A DNA stretch of 64,000 bases from Candidatus Sphingomonas colombiensis (GTDB lineage: Bacteria > Pseudomonadota > Alphaproteobacteria > Sphingomonadales > Sphingomonadaceae): positions 2,697,001 through 2,761,000 of the forward strand of contig CP119315.1 in assembly GCA_029202845.1 (NCBI GenBank), read 5' to 3'. Both the position numbers and the translations under genes were made by a program. Below are positions 39,543 through 49,020 of this stretch, piece by piece. A model generated the notes under the pieces. It saw only the letters and a program-made list of their open reading frames with translations, made no database searches and was not told the origin of the DNA. The number at the start of each line of letters is the position of its first letter. The first letter of the stretch is position 1.

Positions 39543-40562
39543 ATGTATGAGGATCATTTCGGACTGCGCGAGCGGCCGTTCCAGCTCACGCCGGACCCGA
39601 AATATTGGTTCGATAGCGCCACGCACCGCAAGGCGATGGCGTATCTTGGCTATGGGCTGGCGCAGGGCGAGGGCTTCATTGTCATCACCGGCGATATCGG
39701 CGCGGGCAAGACGACGCTTGTCGGCCATCTGACCTCGCGGATCGATCCGGCCAACCTCAATGTCATCTCGCTGGTGTCGAGCGCGATTCAGGCGGACGAT
39801 CTGTTGCGGATCGTCGCGACGGGGCTCGGTGTTGCCGATGCGCCGCGCAACAAGGCTGAGCTGCTCACCGTGATCGAGCGTGGGCTGAATGCGGTCGCGC
39901 GCACCGGGCGTCGCACCTTGCTGATCGTTGACGAGGCACAGGCGCTGGACATCTCCGCGGTCGAGGAACTGCGGATGCTCTCCAATTTTCAGGCCGGCGG
40001 GCGCGCGCTCCTCCAGATCTTTCTGCTCGGCCAGCCCGAGTTCCGGGAGCGGCTGCACGGTTCGCAGGCGCTGGAGCAATTGCGCCAGCGCGTGATCGCG
40101 ATCCACCATCTCGACCCGATGGCGGAGGAAGAGATCGCGGAATATGTCGGCCACCGGCTCCAGATCGCCGGATGGCAGGGCAGCCCGGATTTCGCCGAAG
40201 ACGCCTTCCCGCTGCTTCACCGCATCACTGCCGGCGTTCCGCGTCGCGTGAACCAGCTCATGGGGCGAGTGATGCTCCACGCCGCGATCGTCGGCGCGAC
40301 GCTGATCGATGCCGCGCTGATCAACGAGGTGCAGGCCGATGCGGTGCGCGATCTGCCGACCGCGACGCCATCCACCGTAACGGCCGCGATCGCCGGCGAG
40401 GATGCGGCGGCGCTCGTCCAGCGCATCGCTGCGCTTGAAACCCGGATCGAGGAACAGGATGCCGCGCTGCGCCGCGTGCTGACCCTGCTGGTCGACTGGG
40501 TCGAGAATGAGGTCGGCCCGCCCGCTTCCCGGCTGGAGGCGGTGCGCGGCGCCGCAGCGTGA
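39543..40562 (+). CDS. XrtA/PEP-CTERM system-associated ATPase
   Basis: 339 residues, AAA/ExeA-like. MYEDHFGLRERPFQLTPDP is the family start; Walker A GDIGAGKTT, Walker B LLIVDEAQ, sensor region FLLGQPEFRERL. A C-terminal coiled coil (LVQRIAALETRIEEQDAALRR) may mediate assembly. Matches the TIGR03015-type putative secretion ATPase of PEP-CTERM loci. Confidence 0.92.
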   Translation: MYEDHFGLRERPFQLTPDPKYWFDSATHRKAMAYLGYGLAQGEGFIVITGDIGAGKTTLVGHLTSRIDPANLNVISLVSSAIQADDLLRIVATGLGVADAPRNKAELLTVIERGLNAVARTGRRTLLIVDEAQALDISAVEELRMLSNFQAGGRALLQIFLLGQPEFRERLHGSQALEQLRQRVIAIHHLDPMAEEEIAEYVGHRLQIAGWQGSPDFAEDAFPLLHRITAGVPRRVNQLMGRVMLHAAIVGATLIDAALINEVQADAVRDLPTATPSTVTAAIAGEDAAALVQRIAALETRIEEQDAALRRVLTLLVDWVENEVGPPASRLEAVRGAAA

Positions 40563-40563
40563 G

Positions 40564-41403
40564 ATGGGCGTGATCAACGGCCTGTCGGTCGATATCGAGG
40601 AATGGTTTCAGGTCGGCGCGTTTGAAAGGACGATCGCGCGCGGCGACTGGGAGAGCCTGGAATCGCGCGTCGAGCGCAATACGGGCATGGTGCTCGATCT
40701 GTTCGCCGAAGCTGGTGTGAAAGCGACGTTCTTCACGCTCGGCTGGGTCGCATCGCGCCATCCAGCGTTGATCCGTCGGATCGTGGCCGAGGGGCATGAG
40801 ATCGCCAGCCACGGCTGGGATCACGCACGCGTCTTCACCATGGATGCGGGCACCTTCCGCGATGATCTGCGCCGCACTCGCGCCGCGCTGGAAGATGCGG
40901 GCGGCGCCGCCGTCACCGGTTATCGCGCGCCCAGCTTCTCGATCGACGCGCGCACGCCTTGGGCGCATGTCGTGCTGGCGGAGGAGGGCTATGCTTATTC
41001 CTCCAGCGTCGCCCCGGTTGCGCACGATCACTATGGTTGGCGCGATAGCCCGCGTTACGCATGGCGGCCGCTGGCCGATGCGTCGCTGGTCGAATTGCCG
41101 GTGACGGTAGCGGAGATCGCCGGGCGGCGGCTGGCGACCGGGGGCGGCTTCTTTCGGCTGCTGCCGTCGGCGCTCACCAATTTCGCGGTGCGACAGGTGA
41201 ACGGCGAGAAGCAGCCGGCGATTTTCTATTTCCATCCGTGGGAGGTCGATCCTGGGCAGCCACGCGTTGCCGATGCGCCGATGCGCTCCAAGTTGCGCCA
41301 TTATAGCCGGCTCGGCGCGATGGCTGGCAAGCTGCGCGGGCTCGTCGCGCGGCATCAATGGGGACGGATCGACGCGATCGTGGCGCAAGGCGCGACGCGG
41401 TGA
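40564..41403 (+). CDS. XrtA system polysaccharide deacetylase
   Basis: 279 residues, NodB fold. MGVINGLSVDIEEWFQVGAFE is characteristic of the XrtA-linked deacetylases. Metal/active residues: VDIEEW (Asp) and EIASHGWDHARV (His-x3-His); YRAPSFSI is motif 3. N-deacetylates the polysaccharide or its precursor in the cytoplasm or periplasm; there is no signal peptide. The ATG is one base after the ATPase stop and the stop overlaps the next GTG. Confidence 0.92.
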   Translation: MGVINGLSVDIEEWFQVGAFERTIARGDWESLESRVERNTGMVLDLFAEAGVKATFFTLGWVASRHPALIRRIVAEGHEIASHGWDHARVFTMDAGTFRDDLRRTRAALEDAGGAAVTGYRAPSFSIDARTPWAHVVLAEEGYAYSSSVAPVAHDHYGWRDSPRYAWRPLADASLVELPVTVAEIAGRRLATGGGFFRLLPSALTNFAVRQVNGEKQPAIFYFHPWEVDPGQPRVADAPMRSKLRHYSRLGAMAGKLRGLVARHQWGRIDAIVAQGATR

Positions 41404-42419
41404 ACGCCAGCGCCGGCCTGGCGATCACGGTGCGCGAGGCGCTGCCGGCCGATGATGCGGCGATCGATGCATTCGTCCGCGCGCAGCCGGATGCGACGCC
41501 ATTCCATCTTCCCGTTTGGAGCCGCGCGGTGGAGCGGGGGTGCGGCCAGCGCGCGCGCTATCTGTTGGCGGAGCGCGGCGGCGCGATCGTCGGCGTGTTG
41601 CCGCTGACCGAGATGCGCTCGCCGTTGTTCGGCAATGCGCTCGTCTCGGCCGGTTTCGCTGTCGATGGAGGTGTGCTGGGGGAGGGAGCCGAGGCGCTCG
41701 CCGCCACCGCCTGCGCATTTGGGCTGCCGTCGGTCGAACTGCGTGGAGGCGCGGCACCGTCAGGCTGGACGATCGACGACACCACCTATCTTGGCTTCGT
41801 TCGTCCGCTCGCGATCGATGACGAAGCAGAGCTGAAGGCAATCCCGCGCAAGCAGCGTGCCGAGGTGCGCAAGGCGCTGGCGAACGATCTGGAGGTGATG
41901 ACCGGCGGTGCCGAATGCGCGGCGGAGCACTATGCGGTTTATGCGGAATCCGTCCGTAACCTCGGCACTCCGGTCTTTCCCCGCGCGCTATTCCGCGCCG
42001 TGCTGGAGACGATGGACGCCGATGTGTTGACGGTGCGGCATCGCGGCGATGCGGTGGCGAGCGTGCTCAGCCTGTATTTCAATGGCACCGTCTATCCCTA
42101 TTGGGGCGGCGGCACCGCGGCGGCGCGGGGGTCGCGCGCCAACGACCGGATGTATCTCGCGCTGATGGCACATGCGCGGGCGCGGGGCTGCACCCGCTTC
42201 GATTTCGGGCGCTCCAAAGTCGGCACCGGCGCGGCGGCGTTCAAGAAGAATTGGGGGTTCGAGGGCGAGCCGCTCGCTTACGCCCGATGGAGCGAGGGCG
42301 CGGCTCGTGAGGTGAACCCGCTCAACCCGAAATATGCCCTGATGGTGCGGACATGGCGCCGTCTGCCGCTGCCGCTCGCCAATCTCATCGGTCCGTGGAT
42401 CAGCCGGGGTCTGGGGTGA
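41400..42419 (+). CDS. FemAB-family XrtA-associated protein
   Basis: 339 residues from a GTG overlapping the previous stop. GNAT-like double domain: ELKAIPRKQRAEVRKALAN, VASVLSLYFNGTVYPYWGGG and RGCTRFDFGRSKVGTGAAAFKKNWGF are the hallmarks of the PEP-CTERM FemAB subfamily (TIGR03019-like). Relatives transfer aminoacyl groups; here aminoacylation of the polysaccharide or of a lipid is possible but unproven. Confidence 0.9.
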   Translation: MNASAGLAITVREALPADDAAIDAFVRAQPDATPFHLPVWSRAVERGCGQRARYLLAERGGAIVGVLPLTEMRSPLFGNALVSAGFAVDGGVLGEGAEALAATACAFGLPSVELRGGAAPSGWTIDDTTYLGFVRPLAIDDEAELKAIPRKQRAEVRKALANDLEVMTGGAECAAEHYAVYAESVRNLGTPVFPRALFRAVLETMDADVLTVRHRGDAVASVLSLYFNGTVYPYWGGGTAAARGSRANDRMYLALMAHARARGCTRFDFGRSKVGTGAAAFKKNWGFEGEPLAYARWSEGAAREVNPLNPKYALMVRTWRRLPLPLANLIGPWISRGLG

Positions 42420-43582
42420 GCGAGATTTTGTTTCTCGCGCATCGCGTGCCGTTCCCGCCTGATCGCGGCGACAAGATCCGCAGCTTTCATGTGCTGCGTC
42501 ACCTCGCGGCGCGCACGCGGGTGCATCTCGTGGCGTTCGCGGACGATCCGCGCGACCTGACGCCGGCGCCGGAATATCGCACGCTAGTCGACGAATGCGT
42601 CGTGGTTCCGCGCACCAAATCGCGCGCGCGATCCGCGATCGAGGCGCTGGCGACGGCGCAGCCGCTGTCGCTCACCGCCTTCGCGCATCGGCGCGTTGGG
42701 GAAGCGGTGCGCGATATCCTCGCGCGGCGGCCGATCGACGCGATCTACGTCTTTTCGGGGCAAATGGCGCAATATCTCCCCGTCGCGGGCCCGCGCGCGA
42801 TCATGGATTTCGTCGATCTCGATTCGGCCAAGTTCGCTGCTTATGCCGAGGATGCGAGCGGCCTGACCCGGTTCATGATGCAGCGCGAGGCGCGGATGCT
42901 CGCCGCGTTCGAGCGCGAGGTGGCGGGGCGCGTCGATGACAGCCTGTTCGTGAGCGCGGCGGAAGCGGCATTGCTTCCCGGCAGCATCGCGATCGAGAAC
43001 GGCATCGATACCGCGCATTATGATCCGATCGCGCGGCATGTTCCGGTGGTGGGGCAGGGGCCACTTCTCGTCTTCACCGGGCAGATGGATTACCGCCCGA
43101 ATATTGATGCGGTGACGTGGTTCGCGCGCGAGATGCTGCCGCGTATCCCCGGCGCCCGTTTCGCGATCGTCGGCCGCGCTCCTTCGACCGAGGTGCGCGC
43201 GCTGGCGGGCGAGCGCGTGATCGTCACCGGCGAGGTGGCAGATGTGCGTGGCTGGCTCGCGGCGGCGAGCGTCGTCGTGGCCCCCCTCAAGCTGGCGCGC
43301 GGCATTCAGAACAAGGTGCTGGAGGCGATGGCGATGGCGCGCCCGGTCGTCGCCTCCGAAGCGGCGGCGGAGGGGATCGACCATGACGGCACGATCGATG
43401 TCGCGGGTGACGCAGATGCGTTCGTGGCGGCGGTCAACGCGTTGCTTGAGGATCAGGCTGCCGCTGCCGCACTGGGCAAAGCGGCGCGCGCACGGGTGAT
43501 CGCGCGCTACGACTGGGCGGCGGCGCTTGCTCCGCTGGACCGATTGATCGGGGTCGCGTCGGAGCCGCAGGCGGCGGCATGA
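42416..43582 (+). CDS. XrtA-associated glycosyltransferase (GT4 type)
   Basis: 388 residues from a GTG overlapping the FemAB stop. FLAHRVPFPPDRGDKIRSFH at the start and VFTGQMDYRPNIDAVTWFA in the middle are typical of the TIGR03087-type sugar transferase. The donor-binding part is KLARGIQNKVLEAMAMARPVV. It is the only glycosyltransferase visible in the locus; the others expected for a repeat unit must lie elsewhere. Confidence 0.92.
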   Translation: MSEILFLAHRVPFPPDRGDKIRSFHVLRHLAARTRVHLVAFADDPRDLTPAPEYRTLVDECVVVPRTKSRARSAIEALATAQPLSLTAFAHRRVGEAVRDILARRPIDAIYVFSGQMAQYLPVAGPRAIMDFVDLDSAKFAAYAEDASGLTRFMMQREARMLAAFEREVAGRVDDSLFVSAAEAALLPGSIAIENGIDTAHYDPIARHVPVVGQGPLLVFTGQMDYRPNIDAVTWFAREMLPRIPGARFAIVGRAPSTEVRALAGERVIVTGEVADVRGWLAAASVVVAPLKLARGIQNKVLEAMAMARPVVASEAAAEGIDHDGTIDVAGDADAFVAAVNALLEDQAAAAALGKAARARVIARYDWAAALAPLDRLIGVASEPQAAA

Positions 43583-45096
43583 CGCTCGCCATGACCCAGA
43601 GCGCGGTCGTCGTTTCCCAGACGTGGCGACGCTCGTTGATTGCGCTGGCGGTGGTGGCCACGCTAATCCTCGCCGTCTTCCGCGACGATCTGTTTCATCT
43701 CGTATCGATCTGGTGGACCAGCACCACGTTTGGCCATTGCCTGTTTATCGGGCCGGTGGTCGCATGGCTGGTGTGGATCAGGCGCCGCGAGTTGGCCGCG
43801 TTGCAGCCGCAAGCGTGGTGGCCGGGGCTGGCGATCGTTGCGCTGGGCGGGTTCGGCTGGCTGCTTGGCGATGCGGCGGGCGTCGCGTTCGCGCGGCAGC
43901 TCGGGCTCGTGATGATGCTGCAAGGGGCGGTGGTGACCTTGCTCGGCGCGAATGTCGCGCGGGGCTTGTTGTTCCCGCTCTGCTACGCCTTGTTCCTCGT
44001 GCCGTTCGGTGAGGCGCTGGAGCCCGCCGCTGCAGCAGGCGACGGTGGCGATCACGCTGCCGCTGCTCCACCTGTTCGGCGTGCCGGCGGTGGTGGATGG
44101 CGTGTTGATCCACGCTGGTCGCTATTATTTCGAGGTGGCTGAGGCGTGTTCCGGCGCGAAGTTCGTCATCGCCATGCTCGCTTACGGCGTGCTGGTCGCG
44201 AACTGGTGTTTCACGTCATGGCGGCGCCGGGCGGTGTTCCTTGTGGTCAGTCTTATCGTTCCGGTGATTGCGAACGGCATCCGGGCATTCGGGACGATCT
44301 ATGCCGCACATCTCACCTCGGTCGAGCGGGCGACCGGGTTCGATCATATCGTCTATGGCTGGCTGTTCTTCGGCATCGTCATGGCACTCGTAATGGCGAT
44401 CGGCTGGCGCTGGTTCGATCGCGCGCCGGATGATCCCGCGTTCGATCCCACGCAACTGACGCGCCCCGCTTGGCCACCGTATCGCGCTCGTCCCCGCGGC
44501 CGCGCTGGTGCTGGCGACGGCAGGTGTGTTTGCCGGCTGGAGCGCGGCGATCGCCGCTCGTGCTGCTCAACTTCCCGCGCATATTACCTTGCCCGAGGTG
44601 CCGGGGTGGCGGCGCGCGCCGCTCAGCCGGCATGCACCCTGGCAGCCCAATTACCCGACGGCGGATCACTATTTGTTCGGTCGCTATGTCGATGCGGAAG
44701 GCCGCGCGGTCGACGTGGCGATCGCGGTGTTCGCCAGCCAGCGCGAGGGGAAGAAGCTCGCCGCGTTCGGCACCGGGGTGTTGCGCGAGAATGACGTGTG
44801 GGTGCGCGTTGCCGACGTGCCGGGCTTTTCCGGCGGCAGCGCGATGCGGATCACCGCGCCCGGCCCGGTGGAGCGGATCGTCGCGTCATGGTATCGCGCC
44901 GGCGGAAATCGTCACCGGGGAAGATGTCATCGTGAAATTCGCCACCCTCAGGGCCCGTTTGCTGGGCGGCGATCAGGCGGCGGTTGCGATCCATTTGTCG
45001 GCGGAAGGGGGCGATGCGCGCGCGCCGATCGAGCGCTTCCTTGCCGCGCTAGGACCGATCGATCGCATCGCGGATCGCGTGACGGCGGCACGCTGA
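43579..45096 (+). CDS. xrtA: Exosortase A with C-terminal EpsI domain (frame broken three times)
   Basis: Repaired, about 505 residues. Multi-helix membrane exosortase with the transpeptidase triad: Cys in VAEACSGAKFV, Arg in IANGIRAFGTIY, His in GFDHIVYGW. It is fused to an EpsI/DUF3485 domain (ITLPEVPGWRRAPLSRHAPW, NDVWVRVADVPG). It cleaves PEP-CTERM tails at the inner membrane. Extra bases near 44019-44026, 44472-44475 and 44904 each shift the frame; removing them gives one continuous product ending at the TGA that overlaps the next ATG. Insertion errors are far likelier than decay given the intact locus. Confidence 0.9.
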
Positions 45097-46989
45097 TGTG
45101 CGGCATCGCGGGGCTTTATTATTCGGGTACGCCCCAAGCCGGTTGATCCGGCGCGCGTGCGCGCGATGGCCGACGTCATGGCGCATCGCGGGCCGGATGG
45201 TTCCGGCGTGTGGACCGCGCCGGGCGTCGGTCTGGGTCATCGACGGCTCTCGATCATCGACGTGGAGGGCTCGCCGCAACCGATGCACGGCGCGGACGAG
45301 GCGCTGACCATCGTCTTCAACGGCGAGATTTATAACTACCGTCAGCTGAGGCAGGAACTTGGCGCGCGCGGCTGGGTGTTCCACAGCGACGGTGATACCG
45401 AGGTGCTGCTTGCCGGCTGGGCCGCATGGGGGCCGGCGATGCTCGATCGGCTGGTCGGCATGTTCGCCTTTGCCATACATGATGCGCGGGCGAATACGCT
45501 GTTCCTGGCGCGCGACCGGCTGGGGGTGAAGCCGCTCCATTATGTCGAACTCGCCGACGGTGCCTTGGCCTTCGCGTCAGAGTTGAAAGGCCTGCTCGCG
45601 CATCCGCTGCTGCGCCGCACCCCGGATGTCACGGCGATCGAGGACTATCTGGCCTTCGGCTATGTTCCCGACGATGCCTGTATCGTCGCGGGTGTGAAGA
45701 AACTTCCTGCCGGTCATTTCCTGCTGGTCGAGCGCGGCAAGCCGGTGCCCGCGCCGCGCCAGTGGTGGGACATATCCTTCGCCGATCGCGCTTCGGGCAC
45801 CGCCGCTGCGCTGGAGGAGGAGTTGCTGGCGCATCTGCGGGAGGCGGTGCGGTCGCGCATGGTCGCGGATGTGCCGCTCGGCGCGTTTCTCTCCGGTGGC
45901 GTGGATAGCTCCGCCGTGGTCGCGCTGATGGCGGAGGCATCATCACAGGCGGTAAAGACCTGCACGATCGGCTTCACCGCCGCGGATCATGACGAGCGTG
46001 GCCATGCCGCGGTCATCGCCGAGCGGTTCGCGACCGATCACCGCGCGCGCGTGGTGGATGCGAGCGATTTCGGGCTGATCGACCCGCTTGCTCGGGCCTT
46101 CGATGAGCCATTCGCCGATGCCTCCGCGCTCGCGACCTTGCAGGTGTGCGCATTGGCGCGGGAGCAGGTGACGGTGGCGCTGTCGGGCGACGGCGCGGAT
46201 GAGGCGTTCGCGGGCTATCGCCGCTATCGCTTTCACGCGATGGAGGAGCGCGTGCGCGGTGTGATGCCCGCCGGGATGCGGGCTAGCCTGTTCGGAACGC
46301 TCGGGCGCTTCTATCCCAAGGCCGATTGGGCGCCGCGCCCGTTGCGTGCGAAGACGACCTTTCTTGAACTCGCGGGCGACGGGGCGCATGCCTATGCCCG
46401 CGCGGTGGGCGTCACGACGCCTGCGCTGCGCCAATCTTTGTTCACCGATGCTGCACGCCGTGCGCTCGCCGGTTATCGCGCGGAGGATCGCTACATCGCT
46501 GCGATGCGTGACGCGCCAGCGCAGGACGGGCTGGATCGTGCGCAATATGCCGATGTGAAGATCTGGCTGCCCGGCGATATCCTTACCAAGAGCGACCGCA
46601 CCAGCATGGCGGTCAGCCTTGAGGCGCGCGAGCCGCTACTCGATCATCGGCTGGTAGAATTCGCGGCGCGGCTGCCCGCAACGATGCGGTTGCGGCACGG
46701 CGAGGGGAAATGGCTGATGAAGAAGACGATGGAGCGCTATCTCCCGCGCGAGATTCTCTATCGCCCCAAGATGGGTTTCGTAACGCCGGTCAGTGCGTGG
46801 TTTCGCGGGGCGCTGGCTGATCAGGCGGCGGCACTGGCGAAATCCCGAACCTTGGGGGACACCGGCTGGTTCGATCTCGATCGCCTCGCGCGGCTCGCGG
46901 AGACGCATCGCGCCGGCCGCGAGGAGCATGGCCGGACGTTGTGGCAGTTCGTCATGCTTGAAAAGAGCCTCGCCCGGCTGTTCGGCTGA
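45096..46989 (+). CDS. XrtA system amidotransferase, asparagine synthase-like (frame broken once)
   Basis: About 630 residues after repair. The class II glutaminase starts MCGIAGLYYSG with Cys2 as nucleophile. An extra C in CCCC at 45132-45135 stops the frame after 16 codons; without it KPVDPARVRAMADVMAHRGPDG follows. The synthetase domain has the PP-loop SGGVDSSAV and ALSGDGADEAFAGYRRYR. Matches the exosortase amidotransferase-1 family (TIGR03108-like), presumably amidating a sugar acid or precursor. The ATG overlaps the xrtA stop (TGATG). Confidence 0.92.
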
Positions 46990-46992
46990 GCG

Positions 46993-47022
46993 GCCGGGGC
47001 GCGGACCTCGCCACGCCCCGGC
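46993..47022. terminator. Bidirectional terminator-like hairpin
   Basis: GCCGGGGCG and CGCCCCGGC, a perfect 9-bp stem, fill most of the 41-base gap between the convergent amidotransferase and PEP-CTERM genes. T tracts are absent. Confidence 0.5.
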
Positions 47023-47030
47023 GTATCGGC

Positions 47031-47694
47031 TCAGGCGAAGGAAACCGTCGCTTTGCGCTGGCGCATCGCGCCACCGATCGCCGCAAAGCCGAGGATCAGC
47101 ATTGCCCAGATGGCAGGCTCAGGAACGCCGCCGTTGGGCGGGGCCGCTCGGTACATAAGCTGTCGGGTTGGTGACGGCGCGGTTGCCGATGTTGATATAG
47201 CCATTGACAAGGTTGTTGAAGCCCGGATTGCCCTGGCCGTCCAGCGCGACGACCGTCAAGCTACCGCCTTGAATCTGCAACTGATAATTCGCATTCTGAA
47301 ACGTGAAATCGGCGATGTAGAAGAAGCCGTTGAAGTTGCCGTTGTTATACTGAACCGCCATCGGGGCGGCGGCATTCGCGGCGGTGAAGCTCAGCGGGCC
47401 GAAATTGAACGTGAACAGATCCGCGGCCGGAATATTGGCATAATCGGGAAAGCTGTTGTCCAGCACATTGACGAAGCCGGAGCCTGCCGCCGGGATCAGA
47501 TTGTTGTCAAAAACGAAGCTGCCGCCGAACGTCTGGCCCGGCGAAAAGCCGTTGCCGCTGAACGGCGATTGCACGTTCGCGTTTCCGCCGAAAATGCCGC
47601 CGGAGAAATTGGCCTGGGTGTAAGTGTCGGCAAGTGCCGGTGTCGCGGCCGCGAAAGCGGCGATCGCCGCCGGCGTCATCAATATGCGCAGCAT
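47031..47694 (-). CDS. PEP-CTERM sorting domain protein (frame broken once)
   Basis: About 221 residues after repair. Signal peptide LRILMTPAAIAAFAAATPALA; an Asn/Gly/Phe-rich extracellular body with few charges; then the sorting tail VPEPAIWAMLILGFAAIGGA followed by the basic MRQRK. One extra base in GGGG (47140-47143) replaces the tail by a short RRRS end in the printed frame, so the sorting signal is visible only after correction. It is the likely substrate of the adjacent XrtA. Probably a secreted, surface-processed protein; function otherwise unknown. Confidence 0.88.
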
Positions 47695-47790
47695 CTCGAT
47701 TCTCCCCTGTCTGGTTAGCTTTGGTTAACCATACGGGAGTTTGGATAGTCGATTTTGATGACGGAAAGAAGTTAGTGGCCAAAAGGCACC

Positions 47791-47823
47791 ATGGATGCCG
47801 GCCCAAAACGGGACGGCATCCAT
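47791..47823 (-). terminator. Terminator of the polyamine gene
   Basis: ATGGATGCCG/CGGCATCCAT is a perfect 10-bp stem with an inner CCC/GGG extension; on the minus strand it is followed by GGTGCCTTTTGG. It lies 10 bases after the stop of the deoxyhypusine-synthase-like gene. Confidence 0.65.
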
Positions 47824-47833
47824 GAAGGCGATC

Positions 47834-48913
47834 TTAAGCGAACAGCTTCGACCAGCGACGCTCGGCGCGATCCTTCCACAGCCCGCGATGATAGGCGTCC
47901 GATGCCAGCAGCGGCATCACCGATCCGGCTTCGGCGAACACCATCTGCTCGATGCCGGTGTTGACCTTGCCCCAGCTCGCCGCCTCTTGCAGCGTGGAGG
48001 AAGAGCAAGCGCCGTCACGCACATCGGCGACGGTGATCTGCACCGCATATTTATGCACCTCGACATCCTCATGGCCGAGGATCTCGGCGCAAACGACGGT
48101 GTCCTGAATGAAGTTCTTCGGCACGCCGCCGCCGATCATCAGCAGGCCTGTGGTGCCCGCCGCGATCTTGATGTCGGTCAGTTCGCGGAAATCCGCCACC
48201 GCGTCGATCATCAGATAGGGCTTGCCGGCCTTGGCATTGTCCACCTGATGCTTGACGAGGCCGAAGCCGGCCGAGCTGTCCACGAACGCCGGGCAGAAGA
48301 TCGGCACGTCATGCTCGTAAGCGAGCTTGACGAGGCTGTTTTCCTTCTTGCCATGCTCGGCGAGGTAGCGGCCCATTTCACGGATGAAAGCGCGCGAGGA
48401 ATAAGCCTTGGGCTCCAGCTCGTTCGCGATCTTGTTGATCGTGAAGTCGCAATCCTGAAGCTGCTCTTCGTCGATATAGGTGTCGTAGATACGATCGATG
48501 TAGAGCGAACGCAGCGTGTCATCGTCCGGCACCTCAAGCGCCTGATAGTGCTTGTGGCCGAGACCCTCGAAGAAATCCATGTCGACGATCGTCGCGCCGG
48601 TGGCGACCACCACGTCGACCATCTTGTTGCGCACCAGCTCGGCATAGAGGTCCATGCAGCCACCCGCCGAGGTCGAGCCGGCGATCACCAGCACCACGGT
48701 GCAATCCTTGTCGGCCAGCATCTGATTGTAGATGTTGGTCGCGCGGCCGAGATCGCGGCTGGTGAAGCTCATATCCGACATCGCATCGACGATCGGGCGC
48801 GCGTCGAAGCTCTTGATGTCGATATGCTTGACCTGCTTCGACAGCAGCTCGGCTTTGCGATTGTCGTTGATCGGCGCGTTGGCCGCGGCGGTCTTGGTCA
48901 AAGTGTCGGTCAT
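47834..48913 (-). CDS. Deoxyhypusine synthase-like protein (probable homospermidine synthase)
   Basis: 359 residues of the NAD-dependent DHS fold. Motifs: AGSTSAGGCMDLYAELVRNKMVD, ATGATIVDMDF, LMIGGGVPKNFIQD, and GACSSSTLQEAASWGKVN with the active-site lysine in WGK. Bacteria lack eIF5A, so it cannot make hypusine. DHS-like enzymes in bacteria make homospermidine or related triamines (some use agmatine). The neighbouring ornithine decarboxylase supplies putrescine, and homospermidine is the marker polyamine of Sphingomonas, so homospermidine synthase is the best call. The start MTDTLTK is preferred to the ATG five codons upstream. Confidence 0.82.
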   Translation of the reverse strand: MTDTLTKTAAANAPINDNRKAELLSKQVKHIDIKSFDARPIVDAMSDMSFTSRDLGRATNIYNQMLADKDCTVVLVIAGSTSAGGCMDLYAELVRNKMVDVVVATGATIVDMDFFEGLGHKHYQALEVPDDDTLRSLYIDRIYDTYIDEEQLQDCDFTINKIANELEPKAYSSRAFIREMGRYLAEHGKKENSLVKLAYEHDVPIFCPAFVDSSAGFGLVKHQVDNAKAGKPYLMIDAVADFRELTDIKIAAGTTGLLMIGGGVPKNFIQDTVVCAEILGHEDVEVHKYAVQITVADVRDGACSSSTLQEAASWGKVNTGIEQMVFAEAGSVMPLLASDAYHRGLWKDRAERRWSKLFA

Positions 48914-48967
48914 GGGAAACTCCCGCATGCGATGCCGTCGTCATTGAAGGGGACGCGGAAACCCCAA

Positions 48968-49000
48968 GGGCGACGATGCGCGAAAAACGCATCGTCGCCC
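48968..49000 (-). terminator. Hairpin after the ornithine decarboxylase gene
   Basis: GGGCGACGATGCG and CGCATCGTCGCCC form a perfect 13-bp stem with a 7-base A-rich loop, 21 bases past the decarboxylase stop and before the synthase start. No strong T tract; it may attenuate rather than end transcription between the two polyamine genes. Confidence 0.5.
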
Positions 49001-49020
49001 GAAAGTCTGCCTTGCGGCTA

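Noticed and set aside
37860..40577. A 905-residue minus-strand open frame (and similar long antisense frames at 149-1192, 7488-8216 and 34838-36826)
   Set aside because: They run antisense to clear family genes, are full of Arg/His/Asp repeats with no motifs, and are the usual by-product of high GC in sense codons.
46990..47030. Attachment-site-like inverted repeat after the exosortase locus
   Set aside because: It is a GC hairpin filling the gap between convergent genes; a terminator is the simpler reading and no integrase is near.
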